Shown here: in pieces, positions 52,687 to 59,669 of the stretch | Layout of the letters: each line of letters opens with the position of its first letter | Numbering within the stretch: position 1 is the stretch's first letter | Assembly (NCBI GenBank): GCA_937902925.1 | Contig: CALFNN010000103.1 | Span: forward strand, 62,001-126,000 | DNA: 64,000 bases | Direction of reading: 5' to 3' | From: an uncultured Opitutaceae bacterium | Lineage (GTDB): Bacteria; Verrucomicrobiota; Verrucomicrobiia; Opitutales; Opitutaceae | Translations under genes and position numbers: made by a program | Notes under the pieces: model-generated | What the model was told of the DNA's origin: nothing | Seen by the model: the letters and a program-made list of their open reading frames with translations, nothing else | The model's database searches: none

Positions 52687-52919
52687 CCGGATGCGATCCC
52701 CGCCGCCGAGTTCGTCGACGAATATCGCCTGTGGGTTTTCCCGGTTGTGCTCGGCGCCGGCAAGCGGCTGTTGGGAAAAACGTGCCACCGCGCGGCCTCA
52801 CGCTGGTCGGGACACGACGCACGCCCAGCGGCATCCTCGCCAACACCCACCGCCCAGCCGGGCCGGTCGTGCTCGGGCCTTGGGGTTGGGCGGCGCCACG
52901 TTTCCTGGCTTCGTCTTAG
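52687..52919 (+). pseudogene. Remnant of a RibD-C/dihydrofolate-reductase-like gene
   Basis: In one frame (from 52690) the sequence reads EFVDEYRLWVFPVVLGAGKRL, and in another (from about 52788) VPPRGLTLVGTRRTPSG. Joined, these match the C-terminal end of the dihydrofolate-reductase-like RibD C-terminal family (VDEYRL..FPVVLG.GKRLF, then ..L.LV..R.TPSGV). So a frameshift near 52780-52790 separates them, and the N-terminal two-thirds is missing. It ends in TAG at 52917, next to the end of the convergent LLM gene. It is a decayed gene and probably non-functional. Confidence 0.7.
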
Positions 52920-53938
52920 CGCCAGCCCAGGCCGGGAGCGATATGCGTGAGAATGGACTCCATGACGTGGACGTTATACGCCACGCCCAGTTGATTGGGG
53001 ATGGTCAGCAGGATGGTGTCCGCTTCGGTGAGGGCTTCATCCTGGCGGAGTTGTTCGATGAGCACGTCCGGTTCCGCCGCGTAGCTCCGCCCGAAAACCG
53101 CCCGCGTGGTCGCGTCGAGAAAACCGATCGAATCCTGGGGCTCCTCGTCGCTGCCGAAGTAAGCACGGTCGCGATCGTTCATGAGGGCAAAGATGCTTCG
53201 GCTCACGGAGACGCGGGGCGTGCGGGTGTGGCCGGCTTCGGCCCAGGCCTTCCGGAAGGCCCGGATCTGGGCGGCTTGCTGGACGTGCAGGGGTTCACCC
53301 GACTCGTCGAATTTCAGGGTCGAACTCTGCAGGTTCATGCCGTGCTTGGCGGCCCAGATGGCCGTCGCATTGGTCGCCGAGCCCCACCAGATCCGCTCGC
53401 GCAGCCCCACGGAAAAAGGTTCGAGCCGCAGGAGCCCGGGAGGATTGGGAAACATCGGATGCGGGTTGGGCGGAGCAAAGCCCTTGCCGTCGAGCAGCCC
53501 GAGAAACGTTTGGGCGTGGCGCCGGCCCATGTCCGCGTCGTCCTCCCCTTCCTCGAGCTGATGGCCAAAGTGACGCCAGCCCTCGACCACCTGCTCGGGG
53601 GAGCCGCGGCTGATGCCCAGTTGCAGGCGCGAACCCGCGATCAGATCGGCCGCACCCGCGTCCTCCGCCATGTAGTGCGGGTTCTCGTAACGCATGTCGA
53701 TGACCGCGGTGCCGAGCTCGATTTTCTTGGTGCGTGCGCCCGCCGCGGCGAGCAGGGGAAACGGCGAGGCCAGTTGCCGGGCGAAATGGTGCACGCGAAA
53801 ATAGGCGCCATCCATGCCGAGGCGCTCGGCCTCGACCGCGAGGTCGATGGACTGCAACAGCACATCCGCCGCGGACCGCGCCTGGGATTGAGGCGAGGGC
53901 GTCCAATGACCGAAGGACAGGAAACCGAGTTTTTTCAT
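52916..53938 (-). CDS. Luciferase-like monooxygenase (LLM class)
   Basis: The 340-residue product is a flavin-dependent LLM barrel: KLGFLSFGHW at the first strand, AEAERLGMDGAYFRVHHF, LGTAVIDMRYENPHYMAEDAGAADLIAGSRLQLGISRGSPEQ and the late ILLTIPNQLG strand, typical of the bacterial alkanal or alkanesulfonate monooxygenase relatives. It would use FMNH2 or F420 to oxidise a small substrate, which cannot be named. The ATG at 53938 gives the usual family start; the open frame upstream is shadow. It converges on the RibD-C remnant. Confidence 0.85.
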   Translation of the reverse strand: MKKLGFLSFGHWTPSPQSQARSAADVLLQSIDLAVEAERLGMDGAYFRVHHFARQLASPFPLLAAAGARTKKIELGTAVIDMRYENPHYMAEDAGAADLIAGSRLQLGISRGSPEQVVEGWRHFGHQLEEGEDDADMGRRHAQTFLGLLDGKGFAPPNPHPMFPNPPGLLRLEPFSVGLRERIWWGSATNATAIWAAKHGMNLQSSTLKFDESGEPLHVQQAAQIRAFRKAWAEAGHTRTPRVSVSRSIFALMNDRDRAYFGSDEEPQDSIGFLDATTRAVFGRSYAAEPDVLIEQLRQDEALTEADTILLTIPNQLGVAYNVHVMESILTHIAPGLGWR

Positions 53939-54406
53939 GGCGGGAAGTGGTATGCACCGCGAAGCGTTTGGCAAAGCGCTCCTTCGCCCGAGCCGCCGTC
54001 GCGCCTCACGCTCACGCCGGCGGCGCCGACGGCGTTGCGGGGTGGGTATCGGGCAAGGCAAGTCATCGGTTTGAAGCAACCCGTGACGCTTGTTGCCATT
54101 CAGCGCCAGTCGGTCAGGGAGGGGAATTCAGGCCGGAGGCCAGGTCGGCTCTCCGAGCCGACCTGGGTTGAAGGGTAATTCGAAAATCGCGCTGCGGAGC
54201 GGTGGGGGAAACTCAGGCCGGCTCGGAGAGCCGGCCCCGCCGTCGGCGAATCCATCGGCTATAGCTTTGCTAAACCTGCGGTAAACGCGGAGACCGCGGA
54301 GCACTCGGAGCCCCGGTTTGGGTCTCTGTGTGCTCCGCGAGCTCCGCGTTTCAACTGTCCGGGCCTTGTTGTCATCTGAATCTCGTCGGGCTGGGGCGAA
54401 GCTCCG
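53939..54406. repeat. Gene-free stretch with three palindromic repeat elements
   Basis: No gene is visible. It holds a perfect 12-base inverted repeat, CCAGGTCGGCTC and GAGCCGACCTGG around TCC (54140-54166), a perfect 9-base repeat, GGCCGGCTC and GAGCCGGCC around GGA (54216-54236), and a larger imperfect one (54283-54351) with arms starting AAACGCGGAG. The first two are both preceded by a TCAGGCCGG block (54128 and 54213), suggesting one repeat family. The third is the family inserted in purL. Confidence 0.75.
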
Positions 54407-56038
54407 TTACGATTTCGGCGGGAGCAGGTAGGCGGCGGCGGGGTCGGTGGGCAGCGCGCGCAGGGCGGCGGCGACAATACCGGCGCTCACCTTCGCGCCG
54501 TCGCGGTTGGTGTGCGTGTGCTCGTCGGGCGTGACTTGCGGGAAGAGCTTCATGACCTCGTCGTGACCGATGGCGTCGTAGTGGGCGGCGATGAGCTCGT
54601 TCAGATCGACGAAGGGCACGTGCTCGGCGGCGGCGACCTCACCGGCCCAGCCGGCAAAGGTGTCCTTGCTGCGCGCGATTTTATCGTCCTTCCACGTTTT
54701 GCGCGGGACGAGCGAGCAGATGATCGGCGTGACGCCCTTGGCGCGGGCGTCGGCGAGATATTTGCGGAGATACCAGCCCCACGAGTGGAGGGTTTGCTTC
54801 TCCTTGGTCCGGGGATTCTCGCGCTCGACCGTTTCATCGCCGATGCCCGGCGCGGGGCCGCGCGGCGGGTTGTCGTTGTGGCCGAACTGGATCATCACGA
54901 AATCGCCGGGCTTCATCAGGCGGAGCACGTCGGCCCAGTGCGTGGCGAGATAGGTCTGCACGCCGGTGCCACCGACGGCGCGGTTGCAGACGTTGAGTTT
55001 GCCGGTGTCGAAATAGGGCGCCAGAAAATCGCCCCAGCCCCACTGGCCGCCCTTTTCCTGGCCGTCGCCGAAGCCGTTGCGGACGGTCGAGTCGCCGACG
55101 AGGAAGAGCGTGGGCAGCGTGCGGTCGCGCGGCACGGGGAGGCGGAGCCACGCGAACTGGTCGGCCGCGACCGCGTTGCCCGTCGCGGAAAAATACGGGG
55201 CGAAATTGCGCAGGCGGAGTCCTTTCAACCCCGCCACCACGCCGGCCGCGTGGAGATCGGCGCCGACGGCGTTGAAGTGCGTGCGGTCCTGCTCGTAGAG
55301 CGCGGCGACTTTGGCCGGACCCATCGCCTCGAACTCGTCGGCCATCGTCGTCGTGAGATCGATGAACGGCACCGCCGCGTCGCGCGCGATATCGTAGGCC
55401 CATTCGCGATAGCGGCCGGGGCCGCGCTCGATGCGGTCGCCCTGCCAGTTGTTGCGGACCGTGCACGAGACGACGATCGGGTGGGCGTTCTTCGCCTTCG
55501 TGTCGGCGATCATTTTCCGCATATACCAGCCGTAGGTGTGCACGACCTCGTGCTCGCGGGTCAGGACGTTTTCGATTTCCTGTGTCTCCTCGCCGAGGCC
55601 GGGCAGGGTGCCGCGGGAGCGCACCCGGTCGTGCGGGACGGAGGCCTCCTCGTTGACGGGACTGGCGTCGTTGTGGCCCATCTGGATCAGCACGTAGTCG
55701 CCGGGCTTCAGGTCGGCGAGCAGCCGGTCCCACCAGCCCTGCGTGATGAACGTGCGGCTGCTGCGGCCGGCGCGGGCGCGGTTGACGACGTTGATCTTCG
55801 CCGGGTCGAAATAATCGGCGAACGGCACGCCCCAGCCGCGCTGGTGGACGCCGGTGCCGACGTCGGCGGTGGAATCGCCGGCGATGAAGATCGACGGCAG
55901 CGCGGCGTTGGCCGGCGGGGGCGGCGGATCGCGGTCGGCCGGCATCGTGGCGTCGGCCGAGGAAGGCGAACGCGGCTGCGCGTGCAGGCTCAAGGCGAGG
56001 AGGGCGGCGGCGAAAACGGCGAGGCGGCGTGGATTCAT
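54407..56038 (-). CDS. Tandem SGNH esterase with two CE12-like domains, secreted
   Basis: The 543-residue product has a signal peptide (1-20) and two complete SGNH domains. The first (about 48-285) has GDSTADVG (Ser56), GHND (121-124) and DRTHFNAVGA (Asp251, His254). The second (about 309-540) has GDSTVRNG (Ser317), GHND (386-389) and PDEHTHTN, where the DxxH position is Glu506, with His509. Both would remove acetyl groups from rhamnogalacturonan. The second domain resembles the single-domain esterase at 17521 (YLRK, GWGD/GWGA, VNV/CNRA). It is alone on its strand. Confidence 0.88.
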   Translation of the reverse strand: MNPRRLAVFAAALLALSLHAQPRSPSSADATMPADRDPPPPPANAALPSIFIAGDSTADVGTGVHQRGWGVPFADYFDPAKINVVNRARAGRSSRTFITQGWWDRLLADLKPGDYVLIQMGHNDASPVNEEASVPHDRVRSRGTLPGLGEETQEIENVLTREHEVVHTYGWYMRKMIADTKAKNAHPIVVSCTVRNNWQGDRIERGPGRYREWAYDIARDAAVPFIDLTTTMADEFEAMGPAKVAALYEQDRTHFNAVGADLHAAGVVAGLKGLRLRNFAPYFSATGNAVAADQFAWLRLPVPRDRTLPTLFLVGDSTVRNGFGDGQEKGGQWGWGDFLAPYFDTGKLNVCNRAVGGTGVQTYLATHWADVLRLMKPGDFVMIQFGHNDNPPRGPAPGIGDETVERENPRTKEKQTLHSWGWYLRKYLADARAKGVTPIICSLVPRKTWKDDKIARSKDTFAGWAGEVAAAEHVPFVDLNELIAAHYDAIGHDEVMKLFPQVTPDEHTHTNRDGAKVSAGIVAAALRALPTDPAAAYLLPPKS

Positions 56039-56120
56039 GGGGAAACGCGGATGGAATTTACCGCAAAGTGCACCAAGAACCCAAAGAAAAATTCTTCTTC
56101 ATTGTTGGATTTTGCGGACA

Positions 56121-56143
56121 ATGGACCGGGAGGTCCGTTCTCC
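56121..56143. repeat. Extragenic repeat upstream of the export operon
   Basis: The block ATGGACCGGGAGGTCCGTTC continues TCC and recurs at 59617-59638 with one change, and in reverse at 59564-59586. Its centre GGACC-GGGA-GGTCC is a short inverted repeat. It follows a run of the type CGCAAAG...CCAAAG (56056-56090) that is another common extragenic repeat. Confidence 0.65.
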
Positions 56144-56260
56144 TCGAAGAGTTCAAACGCGACGGCGGTGCGACGTCCACCTTGGGCCGAAGCGCGGCAA
56201 AACGGCATTGCGCGATTCCGTTCGCCACGGCTTGTTTCCCCGTTCCACTTTTCCCGTCCC

Positions 56261-57307
56261 ATGAACAAAAGGCGCACGCTTGTCATCCTCGCATTGGTCG
56301 TCGCAGTCGGCGCGGCCGTTTTTGCGTTAGGCTTCCGCCGTTCCAAACTCGTGCTGACCGGCCTGGTCACGACCGACGAGGTCATCGTCAGCTCCGAGAT
56401 CCCCGGGCGCCTGCAGCAGCTCACGTGTCAGCCGGGCGACGTGGTGAAAAAGGACCAGCTTCTCGGCGTGATTTCCGCGGCCGAATGGAAGGCCGACCTG
56501 ACCTACTTCGAAAGCGTCGAGCATGGCGCCGCCGCCCAGGTGACCCAGGCCGAGGCGGAGCTCTCGTTTCAACAGGAGCTGACCAGCCAGCAGGTGAAGC
56601 AAGCCGAGGCGAATCTCGCGGCCGCCGAGGCGTCGGTGAAGCAGGCCGACGCCGAGCTGGATATCGCGAAACTCAACTTTGAACGTGCCGACAGCCTGCG
56701 GCGCCAGGGCGTAAACTCCGCGCAGGAATTCGATCTGGCGCGGACAGCCCGGGACGGTGCCACGGCCCGCGCGGTCGCGCTGCAGAAACAGGTGACGGCC
56801 GCACGGGCAGCGGTGGACCTCGCGAAGGCAGGCTCGGCGCAGGTGGCGGTGCGCCAGGCCACGCTCGCGGCCAGCCGCCAGCAACTCGCCGCCGCCGACG
56901 CGCAAAAGGAAAAAGCCGGAGTGCGTTTCGGTTACACCGAGTTGCGGGCGCCGGCGGACGGCATCGTCAACGTGCGCGCCGCGCTTTCCGGCGAGGTGGT
57001 CAACGCCGGCCAGCCCGTCGTCACGCTGATCGATCCGTCGAACCTCTGGGTGCGAATCGACGTGGAGGAGAGCTACATCGATCGCCTGCACCTCGGCGAC
57101 AAACTGACGGTCCGTTTTCCCTCGGGTGCCGAGCGCGAGGGCAGGATCTTTTTCCGCGGGGTCGATGCCGACTACGCCACGCAGCGCGACGTGAGCCGGA
57201 CCAAGCGCGACATCAAGACGTTCGAGGTCCGGATCCGGTGCGACAACCGCGACCAGAGCCTGGCGGTCGGGATGACGGCCTACGTCACGCTGCCGTTTGC
57301 GCACTGA
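56261..57307 (+). CDS. HlyD-family periplasmic adaptor of an ABC exporter
   Basis: The 348-residue product has an N-terminal membrane helix (about 7-25), the lipoyl-like half SSEIPGRLQQLTCQPGDVVKKDQLL, a long coiled coil (about 75-210, Ala/Gln-rich), the second lipoyl half ELRAPADGIVNVRAALSGEVV and a beta-barrel domain. It is the YbhG-like adaptor that joins an ABC-2 exporter to an outer-membrane channel. The ATG at 56261 precedes the helix; upstream open frame is antisense shadow. The ATPase and permease genes follow after 24 and 7 bases. No TolC-like gene is in the window. Confidence 0.9.
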   Translation: MNKRRTLVILALVVAVGAAVFALGFRRSKLVLTGLVTTDEVIVSSEIPGRLQQLTCQPGDVVKKDQLLGVISAAEWKADLTYFESVEHGAAAQVTQAEAELSFQQELTSQQVKQAEANLAAAEASVKQADAELDIAKLNFERADSLRRQGVNSAQEFDLARTARDGATARAVALQKQVTAARAAVDLAKAGSAQVAVRQATLAASRQQLAAADAQKEKAGVRFGYTELRAPADGIVNVRAALSGEVVNAGQPVVTLIDPSNLWVRIDVEESYIDRLHLGDKLTVRFPSGAEREGRIFFRGVDADYATQRDVSRTKRDIKTFEVRIRCDNRDQSLAVGMTAYVTLPFAH

Positions 57308-57331
57308 CGCCACCGGCAACCGGGACGAACC

Positions 57332-58321
57332 ATGTTCGACGTCGAAGTCCAGAACCTCACGAAGCGCTTTGGCGATTTCTGCGCGGTCGACGGGCTCAAT
57401 TTCAACGTGAGCCACGGCGAAATCTTCGGGCTGCTCGGGCCGAACGGCGCCGGCAAGTCCACGCTGCTGCGCATGCTGACGACCCTCGTCCCGCCGACCT
57501 CGGGCGTGGCGCGCGTCGACGGTCACGACGTCGTGCAGGCGCCGTTCGAGGTGCGCAAGGCCATCGGCGTCATTCCGCAGGCGATGACCTCCGACCTCGA
57601 TCTCAGCGCCGAGGAAAACATGAGCGTTTACGCGAAGCTCTACAGCATCCCGCGCGAGCAGGGCCGGCGCGCGATCGACGAACTGCTCGCGGCCGTCGAC
57701 CTGACGCAGTGGCGCGACAAGCCGCTGAAGATGTTTTCGGGCGGCATGCGGCGGCGGTTGGAGATCGCGCGCGGCCTCGTGCACCAGCCGAAGATTTTCT
57801 TTCTCGACGAGCCGACGACCGGCCTCGATCCGGTGTCGCGCACGGCGGTGTGGGAGATGTTGTCGCGGCTCAAGCGGGAGCGCGACCTCACGATCATCAT
57901 GACGACGCACTACATGGATGAGGCGGACAAGCTGTGCGACCGCATCGCGATCGTCGATCATGGCAAGCTCGTGGCGCTCGACTCGCCGCTGAAGCTGAAG
58001 GCATCGATTCCCGGCAAGAACGTGCTCGAGGCGAGTTTCACTGCGGTGCCGGCCGGTTGGGAGGAAACCCTGCGCGCGCTGCCGGAGGTCGCCGAACTCA
58101 AGGCCGACCCGCCGGTCTTCCGGATGTCGTCGAACAACGGCCCGCGCACCACGACCGCGCTCATGGAGGCGGCGCGGGCGGCGGGCATCGGCGTCACGTC
58201 GCTGTCCGTCAAGAGCACGACGCTCGACGACGTCTTCGTGCACTATACCGGCCACCAGTTGCGCGACGCACTGCAAGCCCCGGCGCCGCGGCGGATGATG
58301 ATGCGCCGCGAACCCAATTGA
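57332..58321 (+). CDS. ABC exporter ATP-binding protein
   Basis: The 329-residue product has Walker A GPNGAGKST (about 37-45), a signature FSGGMRRRLEIARG, Walker B IFFLDEPTTGLDP and the H-loop MTTHYMDEAD. A C-terminal domain of about 100 residues (from KASIPGK) is typical of the DrrA or YbhF type ATPases that drive ABC-2 exporters. It energises the export of a lipophilic compound, drug or polymer from the cytoplasmic face. The stop is seven bases before the permease start, and the adaptor precedes it. Confidence 0.93.
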   Translation: MFDVEVQNLTKRFGDFCAVDGLNFNVSHGEIFGLLGPNGAGKSTLLRMLTTLVPPTSGVARVDGHDVVQAPFEVRKAIGVIPQAMTSDLDLSAEENMSVYAKLYSIPREQGRRAIDELLAAVDLTQWRDKPLKMFSGGMRRRLEIARGLVHQPKIFFLDEPTTGLDPVSRTAVWEMLSRLKRERDLTIIMTTHYMDEADKLCDRIAIVDHGKLVALDSPLKLKASIPGKNVLEASFTAVPAGWEETLRALPEVAELKADPPVFRMSSNNGPRTTTALMEAARAAGIGVTSLSVKSTTLDDVFVHYTGHQLRDALQAPAPRRMMMRREPN

Positions 58322-58328
58322 TTCCGCC

Positions 58329-59441
58329 ATGATCCGCACCTGGGCCATCATCGAGCGCGACCTGCGGCGTTTCCGCCGCAGTCCGGCGTTGCTGGCGATG
58401 TCGATGATGATGCCGCTCGTGCAGCTCGTGTTCCTCGGCTACGCCTTCGGCGGGCAGGTCAAGAATCTGCGCCTCGGCGTCGTCGATCAGGATCATGGCG
58501 TGCCGGCCGTGCAGTTGAAGGAAATGTTCCAGGCGGTGGCCGCCAATGCGCGCACGTTTCAGACGGTGGCGTATGCCGACATGACGGCCGCGATGCAGGA
58601 TCTGCGCACCGGCCGGCTCAACGGCGTGCTGAACATCCCGCCGGAGTTCTCGCGCAAGCTCCACGAGGGCGCGTCGCCGCAACTGGCGCTGATCGAGGAC
58701 AACACCGACCAGTTTTCTTCCGCCGCGCTCGGCGGCGCGCTCCAGCAACTGGTCGCCGCCTATCGCCGGCCTGCGGCGCCGCAGCGGCTCGAGGCGAAGG
58801 CGACGCTTTCCGTTGTCGAAATTTATCCCTACGTGCCCTACATCCAATACCTGCTGCCGGGCACCACCGTGCTCGCGATCTTCGTCTCGGCGATGATCGG
58901 CGGCGGCATCATCTTCATCGACGACAAGGCCCGCGGCCTGCACGAGGGTTATCTCGTCACGCCGATCGGGAAGTTCGAACTGATCCTCGGCTTCACGCTG
59001 TCCGGCGTCATCAAGGCCGTCATTTCGGGCGTGGTGCTGATCACGGTCGGCTCGATCATCGCCGGCATTCCCGATCCGCTGAACGTGTTCCGGCTGGCGC
59101 GGCTGTTCGTGCTGGTGGTGGCGACCTCGCTCGCGCTGATCAGCATGATGTTCCTGCTCGTGGTGCGCATCAACGATCCGCTGCTGCCGCGCGCGCTCTT
59201 CGGCATGCTCAACACCATGCTGTTCTTCCCGAGCGGCGCCGTCTATCCGGTCAACGCGTTTCCGCCGTGGATGAAGGCGATGACGACGGTGAACCCGTTC
59301 ACCTACGCGGTGCACGGCTTCAAGGAAGTCCTGCTCAAGAACACCGGGCTCGGCGCGGTGAGCCACGATCTCCTGTTTCTCTTCGGGTTCACCGCCGTCG
59401 CGATGGGCTTGGCGACGTGGTTGTTCCGGCGCACGCTGTGA
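58329..59441 (+). CDS. ABC-2 type exporter permease
   Basis: The 370-residue product has an N-terminal helix (about 18-40), a large periplasmic domain (about 45-175) with QVKNLRLGVVDQDHG, and five further membrane helices. The late helix motif with FFPSGAVYPVNAFPPWMKAMTTVNPFTYAVHG is the classic ABC-2 permease signature seen in YbhR- and YbhS-like proteins. Only one permease gene is present, so a homodimer is likely. Substrate is unknown. Confidence 0.92.
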   Translation: MIRTWAIIERDLRRFRRSPALLAMSMMMPLVQLVFLGYAFGGQVKNLRLGVVDQDHGVPAVQLKEMFQAVAANARTFQTVAYADMTAAMQDLRTGRLNGVLNIPPEFSRKLHEGASPQLALIEDNTDQFSSAALGGALQQLVAAYRRPAAPQRLEAKATLSVVEIYPYVPYIQYLLPGTTVLAIFVSAMIGGGIIFIDDKARGLHEGYLVTPIGKFELILGFTLSGVIKAVISGVVLITVGSIIAGIPDPLNVFRLARLFVLVVATSLALISMMFLLVVRINDPLLPRALFGMLNTMLFFPSGAVYPVNAFPPWMKAMTTVNPFTYAVHGFKEVLLKNTGLGAVSHDLLFLFGFTAVAMGLATWLFRRTL

Positions 59442-59563
59442 ACGCGGGGCTGGGGTCGGCGACCCCCGGCTACGACGAGCGCGGATTCACGCCGACAAAA
59501 CGTCACGCGCTGCGCTTCGCCGATTCCGGTCGGGCCCTGCCCTCGGATCGTCCGGATCTCGCG

Positions 59564-59638
59564 GAGAACGGACCTCCCGGTCCGTTCTCCCTCATCGCCG
59601 GGCATAGTCTTCATGAATGGACCGGGAGGTCCGTCCTC
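59564..59638. repeat. Pair of repeats downstream of the export operon
   Basis: At 59564-59589 GAGAACGGACC and GGTCCGTTCTC form a perfect 11-base inverted repeat around TCCC. At 59617-59638 stands ATGGACCGGGAGGTCCGTCC plus TCC. Both belong to the repeat upstream of the operon at 56121, so the exporter genes are bracketed by copies of one element. The first hairpin could also terminate the operon. Confidence 0.65.
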
Positions 59639-59669
59639 CGTAAATTCCAGTGATCAAGCGACGCTGGTA

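Noticed and set aside
53939-54406. Possible CRISPR array from the repeated palindromes
   Set aside because: The repeats are few, unequal in length and without regular spacers, and no cas gene is near.
54512-56260. N-terminal extension of the HlyD-family frame
   Set aside because: The upstream 580 codons are antisense to the tandem esterase. The ATG at 56261 sits just before the membrane helix expected for an adaptor.
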